DNA of 64,000 nucleotides from Emiliania huxleyi CCMP1516 (GCF_000372725.1 NW_005199045.1:142785-206784); one strand, 5' to 3'; shown: positions 19,974-31,915, counted from the first letter of the stretch. The notes: generated from the sequence alone by a model not told the origin. Made by a program: numbers and translations.

Positions 19974-21190
19974 TTACCACATGCCGGTGTGGCTGCTGGG
20001 ATCGCGTCTGGCTGATGAAATCGACTGCACGCCGCTCTCTGTTCGCCGACCTACTTTGAAGGCCGGCAGCCTGCTGGCGTTGTTTAAGTCGGTGCTCACG
20101 GCGCGAGTGGGCACCTTGACTGCGCCGACGAGCGATGCCGCAAATGCAAGCTCGGAAGCCATTTTGACATTGTGAAGCACAAAGGGCAAGCCGGCGGACG
20201 ACGACCAGTTGAACTTTGTGCTGAGGGCGTGGCGGCAGCCCGACGACCCCCACCGACCGTGGCCGTTGCATGGGACGTCTTCGATCACTCCGGCCGGGAA
20301 GGCTAAGAGGGTCAATTTGCGAAGGCTTCCGAAGCATATCTCATGTCCGAGGAAGATGTCCTCGAACAGGCGAGTCTGCAGGTCGTCAGCGACTCGAGGG
20401 CGCACAAAGAGCCCCCGCTGGCGCGCTGCCGTAAGCGGAAGCGGCTGACTTGCCGTTCCGCTGCGATTGAGGCGCGAGTTGAGCGCCCCTTGGACCGCCT
20501 GCTGCACATGGTCGGAGGATGCATACCACCGTGCGAGCGCCGAGGAAAGTAGCATCAGCCGACCGGTTGCGAAGGGGAAGGGCCCGGCGCAGCGTGGGGA
20601 GAGGCTGAGGCTGATGTTGCACGCGGTGGCGAACGGGGCCGAACACTGCGGGCAAAGCGCACTGCCGTCTCGCGCCGCGTTGCGTCGCGAGTTGACTGGG
20701 CCCTGGCCCCACCCGCGAGGCACGAATTCCAGCTTATCCCTACATGTTGGCGGGCGTCAGGTGTGCGTCAAAGGGCTTCTCCCAGTGGATGCCATCCTTG
20801 CTGCGCTCGAGGCCGCGCGCCAGTGGTACCTACTCGAATATGAGGGCAGGCGCGCTGACACGTGCCATGCCGAACGACAAACTCACGAGACCAGCGCGCC
20901 ACTGCATGGTCCCCGCGTAGACATGTCGTCGCGAGAGGGGCTGCGAGACCCGCTGCTCCTCCGCGACGAGAGCGCGGTGGAGCCAGCCTACAAACTTGGC
21001 TGAGGAAGATGAAGCTGTGCCCAGCCTGGTCGCCGACGTCACGTCTCTCAGTCGGGCCCAGGCTGACAACCGAGTCGTCATCCGCTTTGCCGATGAAAGC
21101 CGCATCGTAGCGCTCATAGGCGAGGCGGAGCCAGCCATCGGTGAGGGAGAGGGGGATGGCGGCCCCTCCGCCTTGGCCGAGGCAGTCCAC
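19974..21190 (-). CDS. Putative Golgi-type glycosyltransferase (GT31-like)
   Basis: Minus-strand exons deduced from motifs. About 21190-21043 holds YDAAFIGKADDDSVV, the DDD metal-binding motif of galactosyltransferase-like enzymes. A GT-AG gap of only 43 nt (21000-21042) leads to KFVGWLHRAL and RHVYAGTMQW. The last part, about 20678-19974, holds CAGPFPFATGRLMLLSSALARW, FEDIFLGHEI and LPFVLHNVK, matching the acceptor and late motifs (G-P-F-A-x-G, EDxxxG, HxxK) of GT31/GT92-like folds. The enzyme would transfer a hexose in the secretory pathway. The N-terminal anchor and first exon were not found, and the second intron boundary (about 20679-20930) is uncertain. The last 40 residues may be read-through. 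Confidence 0.5.
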
Positions 21191-21528
21191 CAGATCGACG
21201 TCAGCCTCTGCTGCTATGATGCCTTCCTGCAGAGAGAGGCTGTGGACGTCTGTATGTGTCAGGGTCGATATCTAGAATCAGTTCGGCATGCACGCTCTGC
21301 TTGACAGTGCCGCATGCTCTGACGCGATCCCTGATGGCATCTAAGCCCTCTCCCACCACGGCTGCAAGGCTCGGTCGCGAGCTGAGACGACAAATCTCAC
21401 AATCATTCTGAGGCGGGGGGCATCGGCAGTCCACGCGCGGTGAGCCTGCCTGCGTCGGCGGTCGTCTGGCCCAATCACGCCTAGCGCCAGCAGAGGCCTG
21501 CTTGCCGCTGCAACGCCCGCCCCAGTCG

Positions 21529-21592
21529 CTGCTTGCGCCGCCATTCTTCAGGTTGAACCGCTGCTTGCGCCGCCATTCTTCAGGTTGAACGG
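21529..21592 (+). repeat. Tandem duplication of a 33-bp unit
   Basis: CCGCTGCTTGCGCCGCCATT followed by CTTCAGGTTGAA occurs twice in succession. No gene overlaps it. The whole stretch 21191-22560 otherwise contains C-, CT- and TGCATG-rich simple sequence (21760-21900). Confidence 0.8.
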
Positions 21593-22027
21593 ACGCGGGC
21601 GCGCACCTGCAATTCCTTTTTACGCTTTCCTGTGTTTTAGCTATTCCAAGGTTCTTGGACCTTGTGGTGCCAGTAATAAAGAAATAAATGGGCTAGCATC
21701 TCCATGAGAGATGGGCGACGCACGAACACAGAGAGGTACTGGTAGTACAGCGCGCACCCACCCACCCCCCGCTCGCAGGGCGTGCATCACACAGGGACTG
21801 TGTGTGTGCATGTGCATGTACATGTGACTCCTCGGGGTTTCTGGGGACTCCTTGAGGTGTGCTGTAGGGAGAGAGAGAGATTTTTGAAGACTCTCTCTCT
21901 TCTTGCTGTAGCCTGTAGGTATATTGTTGCAATTTGATCATTGTTGCAAAGGTGTGCTACTCGCTATTATCCGCTCATTCTTTTGCTGATGCGATCAATT
22001 CTTTTTCTGTAGTGTACATAAACAAAT

Positions 22028-22105
22028 AAGTACAACGGACATCCCAAGCTAGGGCTGGGTCGAGGACAGACACGTCCCCACCTTTGCAGGATTTTGCAAA
22101 AGCGA
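22028..22105 (-). repeat. Dispersed repeat R4, copy 1
   Basis: About 75 bp including CATCCCAAGCTAGGGCTGGG and CCTTTGCAGGATTTTGCAAAA; the reverse complement is at about 39366-39437. Confidence 0.85.
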
Positions 22106-22560
22106 AGAAGATGGGCATGACGACATCGCAGCAATGACCTCCACGCTCCACTAGCGAGGCGAATGACATATTCGACACCCTCGAAGACCATCTCGGCTAC
22201 GGTTCCGACTCCGGCTCCGGCTGGTAGTCGACAAGCTGCCGAGCCCAAATCACTCTGTGTGACACATTTCTTGTTGGCTTCTAAAAATCTCTCTCAAAAG
22301 CGAGGGGGGAGGGCGCATCGCCGCGCACAGTGCGCGTGCTCAGGGTTGATAAAATTCTTCTGTCCCGTCCCCAGTGTTGTGCGAGTAGTTGGTTGTAAAT
22401 TCTTTTTCTGTGTCCTCGGGTACGAACGGCGCTGTCTGCTATAGCCGCAGTCACAGCTACTCGGTGTGAACAGACTTCGAGCGGCCGGCAGCTCCGCAAG
22501 ACCGAGGCCCCTCGGTGTTCACAGCGGAGTGGCCGGGGCTTACCCGACCGCGAACGGGGC

Positions 22561-23361
22561 ATGACAGCAAAGCAGGAGCAAAAGGACACGGCGCTGATCG
22601 CGCACCTCGAGGCCTACGAGGAGTTCCTGACCAGCCAGCTCGAGCTGCAGACCGTGCTCCGCGAGGGGTTCTTTGGACTCGCAAAGGCTCGGCGCGACCT
22701 CTCCCGCTCGCGCAACACAGGGACTCCGAGTGTGGGCGCGCTGCAGTTTCCAGAGGAGATTGAGGCGACCGCACGAGTCGCTCAGGTCGCGGATGCGGAC
22801 ACGGGCCGCGTCGAGCTGCGCATCGTGCGCCGCGCTCCCGGTGCGGCAGCGCCGTCGTGCAGCAAAGCGACTGTTGGCGGCGGTGCGGCCGGTGCGGCCG
22901 AGCAGGCTGCAGCCCACGAGGCGCAGCTGGAGCAGCTGGGCGTCGCCGGGGAGCTGCGCAGCGAGATTGCCAGCGCGCTGAGCGGCGGCGACGGCGTCGG
23001 CATGACGTGTGGCGATAGTCTCGTGGTCGAGGGTCCCGACGGCGGCGCACGTCTCTGCTCGCTCTCCTCGCCGATCAGCATGGCGCCGTCCGGCATTCAG
23101 TCGCTCAAGGACGCGCGATTTGCGAGCCTAGTGAACGACGCCGGCGCCGAGGCGGCCGAGACGACTCGGGCCGCTTCTCAACGGCCAAGCGCCGCAGGAG
23201 ATCCCGTGCGTTGGTTCTCGGTGATGCCACCGCCCTCGCTCCGCAAGTCGCAGGCCTCTTTCCAGCGGTCCCTCGAGCTGATGGTGCACCTCGCTAATCT
23301 GAACGCGCGCATGGAGGCAGAGTCCGCTCGGTACGACGCGGCTATTGTGTCGAGCTCCTAG
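22561..23361 (+). CDS. VMA22: Vma22/CCDC115-like V-ATPase assembly factor
   Basis: An intronless 266-residue frame starting at ATG 22561. The N-terminal coiled coil (HLEAYEEFLTSQLELQTVLREGFFGLAKARRDL) with SVGALQFPEE, and the C-terminal block DPVRWFSVMPPPSLRKSQASFQRSLEL, match the two conserved regions of CCDC115/Vma22: the helical pair and the PL.WFG....SLR.AQ.SF motif. In yeast Vma22 acts in the ER with Vma12 and Vma21 to assemble the membrane sector of the proton pump. The Ala/Gly-rich middle (about residues 95-180) varies in the family and is not recognisable here. The absence of introns is unusual beside the neighbouring genes. Confidence 0.8.
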   Translation: MTAKQEQKDTALIAHLEAYEEFLTSQLELQTVLREGFFGLAKARRDLSRSRNTGTPSVGALQFPEEIEATARVAQVADADTGRVELRIVRRAPGAAAPSCSKATVGGGAAGAAEQAAAHEAQLEQLGVAGELRSEIASALSGGDGVGMTCGDSLVVEGPDGGARLCSLSSPISMAPSGIQSLKDARFASLVNDAGAEAAETTRAASQRPSAAGDPVRWFSVMPPPSLRKSQASFQRSLELMVHLANLNARMEAESARYDAAIVSSS

Positions 23362-25607
23362 CTGTCTGGATAGCCGGCGGCGCACACACGTGAGCCGTGT
23401 CAGGTTCTCCTTCGCGGGGCCATTCCTGAGTCGACAAAGGGATATTAAAGCGAGACTGTGCACCGAAAAGGTCTATCTCTATGCGCGCCAGGCTCTCTCT
23501 CAAGCTGTCGTTGTCGGGCTCTTGCCCAGGCGACTCGACAGGAGGACTGATGAGCCCAGCTATCATGTTTTGCGGGGCGCTTCAGACAATATGGGGAGGC
23601 TAGTGCCATTTCACATTCAGCGGAGATTCACTCTGACACGCGCTAATCTTGAAAACGTCTCCAACGGAGCTCCGTGTTGCTTCCAGCGCCCTCCCCCGCG
23701 CTCCCTGCGGCCATGGCCGATGTGCTCCTAGGACCTAGGAAGAGAGGTCATCTGGCTACCGCGAGAGCGACCCAACTCGTCGACATCGTCCGATGATGGT
23801 GCCGCAAAGTCAGCCTTCGGAGGCTATCGTGGGGTCAAGCCGGCAGTAGCCGTGACATGTGGTTCCACCACCCCTCGTAGGCTTTGCCTCTGACCGCCAC
23901 CGTTCCCAGGCTGCCTAATTGGATGGAAAGGAAGGCTCGGCGAGCGTATAGAAGCGTGCTCGACCTCGTCGTGGCAACCTGTACGGCAGCGCTGGTAGGC
24001 GCGATGAGCGTCGTGCCACCTGACCCGAGACGGGTCGCAGGCGTCGTACCGAGCGCGTCGAGACCGTGTGCTGATGTGATCTGCACGGGTGAGTCACGTC
24101 GGCGTCAAAGGAGCGACGTGCGACCTGTCAGAGCTTGATCTCCGATCTCAGCGGCGTCGAGTCGTCTCCGCAGGGTGATGGAAGGTTCGACGCACCCCCG
24201 GACTGGGCGGAGAGATCCCAGGGTATAGACTCTGGGCTGTCCGCCCCGCCCCCACTTGCCCTGACTGCACAGGATAGCGTGCACCGACGAACGGCGACAC
24301 ATAGCGGGGGACACTGCGCCGGGGGATATGCCTAACTTTGGTGCTTTGTGTGGGTCGCGTTCCCATGGTAGTTGTGTGGCTGAAGCCCTCGTGCCGCTGG
24401 CGTACGTCCACCCCCCCTTCTCAGGAGGTGGTTCCCCCAGCGGCTGGCCCCTCGAGACTGTCGGTGCTTGGCGGGAGGAGGGGGAGAGGGAGGCCCGGTG
24501 GGAGGAGAGGGAGAGGGAGGCCCGGTGGGAGGGGAGGGAGAGGGAGGCCGCCTTGGGCTCTTCTCCTCCCCCCTCCCTGGGCTCTTCTCCTCTCCCCACC
24601 CTGGGATCTTCTCCCCTCCTCCCTGGTACTCTCGGCCTGATTACCGGAGCGACTGCTGGAGCAGACGCTGGGGGGACACTCACGCCTGGAGGCGGTACGC
24701 ACGACCCGGAGGCGTGGGGATGGGGGGGGGCCGCGCCGCCGCCGCCGTGCCGCCTTCTCCCGCTTTGACCTCCCCAGCTGCTTCTCCTCAAATCAACCTG
24801 TGAGCTTGCGAGGGCGGCGGGGGTGGGAGTGCTCTCGGGCGGCGTGTGCGAGCGCGCGCGGCGCGAGATCTCTTTCGCGAGGGCACGGTGGGTCGGGTGA
24901 GTATCTCGCGCGCTCGCACTATTTCACGTTATATGAGGCACTGCCCTTGAGTGCCTTTGCAGAACCGCCAGCGGCGGTGGTCGAACCGGTTCGCGGTTCG
25001 AGCTGGGACCTTTTGGCTCCCGGCTCGAAACTCGCTTGGAGGGTTGCTTCGCTCTCGCGGAGCGAGCGCGGGCGCGCGGGTGCGTGTGCGCGTGCGCTGC
25101 TGCAAGGCGAGGCGAGGCGCGGCGCGGCGCGGCGCGGCGCGGCGAGGCGGGCGGCGGCGGCGCGCGGTCGTTCCTTTTGCCCGGGGGTGAGGCGTGGCTT
25201 GCGCGCCGCGCGGTGATGACGCCGCACGTTGAAAAGTCCTTGGTGAGCCACCGCGGTGGCAGCGAGCCAAAGCAAGCCACCTGCCGCATGACGGGTTGAC
25301 CCGGAAAAAGAATTTTTCTTTAAGCAACACCAAACAACTCTAACACTCACACTTTGTTGTTTGGAGTTGGTGCGCGTGATTTTCTGTGCTGTAGCGTTCT
25401 GGGCGAAACTTTCTTTCATACCGAGAACAAAACATCGCGCGGCCTCGCGGGCACAGCAGTTACGCGTGCAACCCTTGGCATACATTGCGCCCCCGCGGCG
25501 CCGCCCCCGACTGCCGGGCAGTTCCGTCTCTGCATACTACATGTACATGTAGGCTCTCTGCGTGTCTGTGGACTGTGCAGCGACTCGCCGGGCGCGGCGA
25601 GTGGAGG
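23362..25607. other. Intergenic, simple-sequence-rich
   Basis: No gene recognised. At 24470-24550 a GGGAGGGAGAGGGAGGCCCGGTG unit repeats about three times, and 24550-24620 has three GGGCTCTTCTCCTCC-type units. 25105-25165 is a GCGGCGCGGCGAGGCG-rich stretch. Long open frames here on both strands are low-complexity Arg/Pro/Gly translations. Confidence 0.5.
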
Positions 25608-26813
25608 CTACATGCACAGCCAAGCCCATAAGCCTCTCCGCTTGGGAGGCTCGCTCTCCGGCTCTGGCTTCGTTGCCGGCGCACCATCGCCCTGCCGGGC
25701 CTGCGGCTCTCCCACGCTGTCGTCCGAGTCGCCGTCCGAGACGCTCTCTGCGAGTGGCGCGTCAAGCGAAAGGGTTGAGCGCCGCCCACCGCGGTAAACA
25801 ACCCCTCCGGTCCTCTGCCCGAGGACGCTGTTACGGGCGACCATGTCGGCGGCGGTCTGCAGCATTGTGATGACGGTGGAGGCGACCTCGGCCGAGATGG
25901 GCGGCTCCACCCCGGCCAGCCCGCACCGCGCGTCGATCGCCGCCCGCACTGTCGCGTGCGTCTGCACGACGGCGCCCAAAAACTCGATGTCGCACCGCGA
26001 GCTCTGCTCGTTGCTGTCGCTCATGAAGGATTCGGACTCGGATCCGGTCGAAGGGTAAGCCTCCAGTGGCCGCGGCCGCTTCGCGCCCTGCGCCGGCGAG
26101 AGCGGCCCCGCGCGCCACGCCTGCGACGCGTCGGGCGGCGGCCGCTCCACCTTTTGGTGCAGCAGCCCGCTGGGGACCAACGTGCCCTTGGATACACGCA
26201 GCAGGATCGTGCCCTGCTCGATGAGGAAGGGCGGCAGGTCGGCGAACGGCAGCTGCGGCACCGCCGCTGCGTCGCGCAGCACAAGCAGCGGCGGGCCCGA
26301 GCACTTTGCGGTGTGGTTGCACAGCCGGAAGGAGGCGGTGCGGCCGAGTGCTGCGTCGCTGGTCCACAGGCCTTCGCCCTTGGCATTCTTCAGCTGCTGC
26401 ACCAGCGCCGGCGTCAGTGCGCGCACGCGCTCAGCCGGGAGCCGCAGCCCGTGCGCGCGGCAATTTGGGCAAAACTTGTTCTTGAAGTGCCCCGGGTTGA
26501 CGGGCTTGACAAAGCCGACGGTGCACGGCGAGGCGGGACAGCCAATCAGCGGACCCCAGCAGCCGCCGCCACCGGCAAAGGTGTACTGCTGATCATCGGT
26601 GGTGGCGCGCAGGGGCGACGCCTCGGGCGAGTGGAAGAGGTCTGGCGACACGCCGAACTGCGCCGGTGCGAAGTCTGCAGGTGGATCGTGCGTGCCGAGC
26701 GCGACATCGATTGCGGCCTCGAGCAGCGCTTCGTCGTCCTCGTTGGAGAGGCGCGGTAGGTCGTCGCTCTTGAGCGAGAGATTGCTGAGCTCGGCATCAG
26801 TGAATGAGGCCAT
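25608..26813 (-). CDS. Cys-motif nuclear-like protein, unknown function
   Basis: An uninterrupted 401-residue frame with a good start (MASFTDAELSNLSLKSDDLP). The acidic N-terminus resembles an activation-type region. Residues about 83-125 hold a Cys/His cluster (CWGPLIGCPASPC, HFKNKFCPNCRAHGLRLP) that could bind zinc. The following 80 residues are globular in appearance (LTPALVQQLKNAKGEGLW, SFRLCNHTAKCSG, IEQGTILLRVSKG). The tail is Ser/Asp/Glu-rich and ends GLWAWLCM. I recognise no named family; a transcription-related role is a guess from the acidic region and Cys cluster. Only the 38-nt interval after the stop lies before simple sequence. Confidence 0.65.
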   Translation of the reverse strand: MASFTDAELSNLSLKSDDLPRLSNEDDEALLEAAIDVALGTHDPPADFAPAQFGVSPDLFHSPEASPLRATTDDQQYTFAGGGGCWGPLIGCPASPCTVGFVKPVNPGHFKNKFCPNCRAHGLRLPAERVRALTPALVQQLKNAKGEGLWTSDAALGRTASFRLCNHTAKCSGPPLLVLRDAAAVPQLPFADLPPFLIEQGTILLRVSKGTLVPSGLLHQKVERPPPDASQAWRAGPLSPAQGAKRPRPLEAYPSTGSESESFMSDSNEQSSRCDIEFLGAVVQTHATVRAAIDARCGLAGVEPPISAEVASTVITMLQTAADMVARNSVLGQRTGGVVYRGGRRSTLSLDAPLAESVSDGDSDDSVGEPQARQGDGAPATKPEPESEPPKRRGLWAWLCM

Positions 26814-26926
26814 CGGCTTTAGGTCGCCGCCGGCTGCGCCGGCTTAGGCGCTCAGCTTTGTGTCTGCTTGCCCACGACTGCTTCCCAGGCCGGTTTTCCA
26901 TGTCCTGTGTTTTTATTTTTGCTTTC

Positions 26927-27220
26927 GGACCTAATTCCGGGGTCGGTAGGGTAGGTCTGGGCCCTCCCGTCGGGGTTTGCCCTGTTTTCACGCCGGAATT
27001 TTCAAAAAAAGAAATCTTCGGCGCAAATCACGATGTCAACCACCCTCCCCAAGTCGTTGATCTGGTGCTTGTAGGGCTTGAGAGTGACAACAACAGAGAG
27101 TGGCCTGCCATGTCACAGGAAGGACTGTGGTTGCAGGATAGTACCACCAACCATCACTTTAGTTGGTATAGTACCCCACCTTCACCGATCGGTGATTTCT
27201 TTTTTAGTTTCCCATAAGTA
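26927..27220 (+). repeat. Dispersed repeat R1, copy 2
   Basis: Matches 4987-5280 in the same orientation, starting GGACCTAATTCCGGGG. An AGGT microsatellite (27222-27248) follows. Confidence 0.85.
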
Positions 27221-28852
27221 AGGTAGGTAGGTAGGTAGGTAGGTAGGGGCACCGCAGGTTGGCCTGCACAAGCTTTTCCGGCAAACAAAAAGGAAAACAG
27301 AGGGGCCCCAGCACTTTGCGTTTCCGGAAATTTCCAGGGAAATGTCAGAGGGTGTTTGGTGCTCCATTCTGGAAACTCGCGAGTTTCCCTGAGTCTGAGA
27401 GCTGGTCTGGGGCAAAATCTGAGGCAAAATTGAGGAAATCGGCACGATACCCAGGCGATCGCAGGGTATTTTCCAGGTATACCCGGGGTTTTCCAGGTAT
27501 ACCCGCAAAATACCCGGTATTTTGCCGATTTGGCTGATTTTGGGCTGGGCCCAAACCAGCCTCAGACTCGGCTCAGAGCCCGGAAAATTTGATGGTTTCC
27601 CCGGGAAAATAGAGAGGAAAAGAGAGGGTGCTGTAGAGAAAAAAGGAAAGGAAAAGAGACGGGGTGCGAGAGGAAAAGCTTGTTCAGCCTAAACCGCAGG
27701 GGCCGGCCAGGTTTTTGCAGAATTTCAGGATGAGGTCCGCCAAAATACACCTGCCCTCTCTTGGGGTTTTTTTTGCTCGTGTTCTTTCCTCAATTCCAAG
27801 CCTCACGCGATCATCGTCGCCAAAGTCATACAACGTCCCGGCTCCACCAGCCTTCAGCCAGCCTGCCGAGCTGCCATTCTCACAGTTCGAGAGAGAGACA
27901 CGGAGAGATTTGTTTTGAGTGAGAGTTTTAATTAGCGATACATGAGAGAGAGAGAGAGTTTGTTTTGTGTTAATGCATGCACATGCGCATGTGCATGCAC
28001 ATGTGCATGCACATGCACATGCACATGCACATGCACCAATCACAACAAAATCATCATCTCCGATCACTCTGACACTCGCACGTTCTTTGGGGCCCCCTGG
28101 AGCCCGCTTCACGTTTTGTTTTTGCAGTCTATAAGGATCGCTTCAATTTGATCGTGACTATCTTAGCCTGATTTAAAAAGCATTTGCTTCATGCAACTTC
28201 CGTGTTGTGAAAAGGTTCGAAGTTATGCCTCTGTGCACTGTGCTCTCTGTGCGGGGGGGGAACTGGCAACTGTCGTCCGTAGGAGGGGCTTCCCGCCACG
28301 TGTACAGTGCCGATCGAGGCGCTTGCTTCGCGGGCGGAGCGGCGCCTGGGCCCGCTGGGCGCGGGGCATGCGCATGGCGACGGCCATTGCGGCAAGCCTC
28401 ACCGCGGGCGCGGACGAGACCGCCAAGGAGGCGGTGTCTTCTTTACACAGCTGCCGCGCTGTCAACAGGCGAGCGTCGCGCGGGCGCGCGTCCGGCATGG
28501 GCCAGGAGGAAGGGGGGCCAGGGGCGCGCGGGGCGGGGGGGGAGCGGGTGTGGAGGGTGCGGCGCAGGGGGGCGCGAGGTCGGGGGGGGCGGAGGCTGAG
28601 GGCGAGGAGGGGGGAGGGGTGGAGCGCGGAGCCGGTGAGGTGCGAACTCTCCGCCCCCCGGCCCCGCGGGACTCCGACTCGTGCATCTGGATCTGCATGG
28701 GCATGGCACATGGGATGCCATGGCTCGCAACGTCCAACGATAATCCATTATTCCAATAAAGTGAGGGCCGGATATCGGCCCGCGGGCGCTATAATGGCAT
28801 CTCGTGAGCTTCTGCCCGTTGCTTTATTTAAAGGAGAGAAAACGTCCCTCTC
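27221..28852. other. Intergenic with microsatellites; possible exon near 28.4 kb
   Basis: Contains AGGT repeats (27222-27248), CCAGGTATACCCG-type repeats (27470-27520), GAGAGA tracts and a GCACATGCACATG array (27974-28035). A plus-strand stretch at 28340-28470 (RMATAIAASLTAG, EAVSSLHSC) is weakly protein-like; no complete gene could be built. Confidence 0.4.
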
Positions 28853-31800
28853 TCACCCCAGGTCGAGCGCAAACCCGCCCGCACTGCCCGCGTTCTGCTT
28901 GAACATCCCGAGGGAGAGCTCCCGGATCCCCTTGAACGCGCTCGAGTCCCTCGGCACAGCCGCGACGCAGATCGCCTCTTCCCAGCTGGTCGCCTCGCCC
29001 ACCCCGATCCGCCTCACTCGAATGGAGGCGTCGATGGCGTAGAGCGCGATCGGCTTGGCGTCGCTGTCTGCCAGGTGCGTATACTCACCACCCCAACCTT
29101 TCGCCATCTTGATGAACTGCAGCCACGCCTGTGAGCAGCGGCGTGCGATGCATCGACGAAAGGGGGGCGGCGCACCCGCGATGGAAGCAGCGCGACGGGG
29201 CGTGGGCGGGACAGCGGCGTGCTAGGGAGGTGGGCTGACGGAAACGCAGCGCCTGGAAGTACTTGTCCGAGTCGGCCCCGCTGACGCCCTTCATGATGTC
29301 GGATCGGCCGGCATTCTGCCTGAGCTTGAAGGCTGGGACCGAGCGCTCCGTCTCGAAATAGGCGAGCGCGCCGTCCACCTGTTGGCAAGGAGAGGACAGC
29401 TGCGCACGCATCGGCGCGTAGCGGGGGGCGAGCCGAAGCAGCCAGAGCCGAAGCAGCCACGGAAGAGAGTCGGCACGGGGGAAGGGGGAGGGAGGACGCA
29501 AGCGGGGGTGGCGGTCGCACCGGCCAGTTCTGTGTCCAGTGAAGCTGCAGCGTCCCCTCGGCAGAGTCAATCAGGACCAGCGACCCGCAGATGGTCGGCT
29601 TCTTGTTCGGATCTCGCGCCTTCGCGGCGGCGGCGGTTGCAGGGGCGGCGGGAGCGGCGGCAAGAGCGGCGGGAGCAGAGGAGTCGGCAGCAGACGACCC
29701 GTAGGGCACGGCGGGGTCTTCTCCCGGGAGAGGCGCCAGCACAGGGTGTGCCGCCTTGGGGTGGCCGCACTTGCAGAGGCCCGTGGCGCCCGACAGGATG
29801 TCGACCCGGAAGTTGTCGCACAGGACCTGACTCTCCTCGCCGAGCGAGCCCCTCCCCTTCCCGCCAGAGGACCTCCAGCTGGTGTCGGCTCGAGTCGGAG
29901 CGGCCGGCTGGGCCGGCTGGGGCGGCTGGGGCGGCTGGGGCGGCGGGGGCGGCGGGGGCGGCGGGGGCGGCGGGGGCGGCGGGGGCGGCGGGGGCGGTGC
30001 GGGCTTCGCGGCGGTGGCGGCGGCGGCGGCCGCAGTGACGACGGCGGTTTTGGTGGCCGCGGCTGCGCGCCGCAAGGAGAGACCCCATGCTCGCCCCAAG
30101 CTCTCCTCGGCGGCAACTGGTGCAGTCGCCTCCGCGGCGCTCTTTGGGTCGGCCACCGCTACGGTCGCGGCCTTGGCCGTCGCCACGGCCGCCTTCCACG
30201 CTGCCGCCCCCTCGGCGCGCGCCACCGCCCTTGCCTCCTCCTGCGTTGCGCCCGAAGCCATCGCTCGCTTGAAGGCGGCCCTCGCCGCCTCTGCGGCGAC
30301 CGCGGCCGCGGCGGCGGTGGAGGCGGAGGCGGTGGTGGTGGCGGTGGCGGTGGCAGCGGCGGTCGCGGCGGTCGCGGTCGCGGTAGCCGTCGACCGCCGC
30401 TCCCGCAGCTCGGCGAGACGGGCCCGCGCAGCGGCGGGAGCGGCGGCGCGCGCGGCGGGAGTGGCGGGAGCGGCGGCTGCAGCGTCGGCGGCGGCGGCGG
30501 CGGCAGCGGCGGCGGCGGCGGCATCTCGGGCCGCGGCGGACACTTGCGCCCTGTCGCGAGCGGGGACGGCAAAGATGTCTCGCCGGGCGCTCTGCGGCGC
30601 CTTGTGCCCCGGAGCCGCCTCAATCAGTTTGATCGAGGAGCGGGGCGCCGTCTTGGCGTAGTCGCCGTTGTCGAACTCGACGTGGTAGGAGCCGCCCGCG
30701 TTCACCGCGCGGATCGTCCCCGGGAAGTGGCGGTACTTTTGGCTCGCCTTCTCCATGCCCCAGAAGTTGCAACGCACCCGAGCGCCCGGCCCGAGCGCGG
30801 CAGCCTCGTCGGCGGCCCACTGCGGCAGCTCCTCGCGCCGCCCCGCGGCGGGCTCCAGCGCCTTGAGGGCGGAGGGCGGCACGTTGACCGCGTGCTGCCC
30901 GTCGTCGAACGCCACGACGAAGCTGCCGTCGACGTTCTCGGCCTCGATCGTCCCCGGCTGGTGCGCCGCCTGCACCCTCTGGCCGACATAGAGCGCCGGC
31001 AGCTCCGAGCACTCCGCGGCCGACCTCCGCTCCTCGGCCGCCTGCAGCGATGCGGGCGATAGCCGCGGCGCGGCCGCCGGCCACTCCCGCTGCAGGGAGA
31101 AGGAGTACGCCCCTTGGGCGCGTAAGCGAGGGATCCTGTCGAGGGCCTGCAAGTCGATTGCGCCAGCCTCGTACTCCTACGGTCCGCGAGAGGCGCGGCG
31201 GTTGGGAGGCAGCCGCGCCGCTCGGTGGCGCGCCTCGCAGGCGGCGCACCTCCCGCGTGACGAAGGGCATCCGGCGGAACGCGTCGATCGTGCCGAGCAT
31301 CGAGCCGCCGACCCAGCCGCTGCACCAGGGCCTGTCCGGCACGTCGAGCTTGCGCAGCTGCGTGGCGATGGACCTCCTCCTCGCCCGCCCCTCGGCGGTG
31401 GGCGCCGCGGTCTCGCCCAGCAGCGGGCCGAGCCGCTGGCCCAGCGTCGCGTGAAGCGCCGCCCAGTCGAGCTCATGGCTGCCCGCCACGATGATGCCGC
31501 CCGCCACGTCATAGCGGGTGTCGATGGGACAGCACTCGATGGCCTCGGCGAGCACCGCGGCTGCGGCGGCGAGGTCGATGGCGGCCGCCCCACGCACACC
31601 CTCCTCCACGAGATAGCCCTTGTACACGGGCAGGGCGGTGGTTCGGTCCTCGTCGAGGTTGAGCAGCAGCGCCGTCGTGCGCCCGCTCGCCAGCACGGCC
31701 AGGTTCTCCTGGCAAGCGACGTGCACATGCTGGATGCCGGGCGCCGCAAAGGCCACGGCGAGCGCGCCGCCCGGATCGGTGAGCGCCCTGCAAGAGCAGA

Positions 31801-31915
31801 TGGCCACCGCGGGCGGCTCGGCCAGGCTGGCGTACCACTCCAGGTAGCGGGCGAGCCGGTGTTCGTAGCTGGCAGCCGCGGCGAGCTCGAGAGAAGGCGC
31901 CTCGTCGCCAGCCAA
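28853..31915 (-). CDS. Actin-like / Tudor-like / PH-like fusion protein
   Basis: Minus-strand exons 31915-31250, 31176-29521, 29378-29253 and 29128-28853, all in phase 0, give about 907 residues. Residues 1-225 match the second half of an actin fold: VHVACQENLAVLASGRTTALLL, PVYKGYLV, IIVAGSH and SGWVGGSMLGTIDAFRRMPFVTRE, like the SVWIGGSILASL...QEY end of actin. The N-terminal phosphate-1 half is absent. Exon 2 has two SH3/Tudor-like barrels (LYVGQRVQAAH..GTIEAEN..FVVAFDDG and VRCNFWGM..PGTIRAVNAG..HVEFDNGDYAKT). A long Ala/Pro-rich linker follows (residues about 420-650), then a CKCGHPKAAH motif (about 687) and a PH-like segment (ICGSLVLIDS..LQLHWTQNW..YFQAWLQFIKMA). Introns 31177-31249 and 29379-29520 are GT-AG; 29129-29252 is GC-AG. 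The last exon reads as a compact C-terminal domain (ATSWEEAICVAAVPRD). Function unknown; a cytoskeletal or chromatin scaffold is possible. Confidence 0.75.

Noticed and set aside
24105..24791. 228-residue minus-strand frame with SLSLPSHRA repeats
   Set aside because: Created by a purine-rich minisatellite; no other coding evidence.
29539..31062. 507-residue plus-strand frame
   Set aside because: Antisense of the Ala/Pro-rich linker of the actin-like fusion; poly-Gly shadow.
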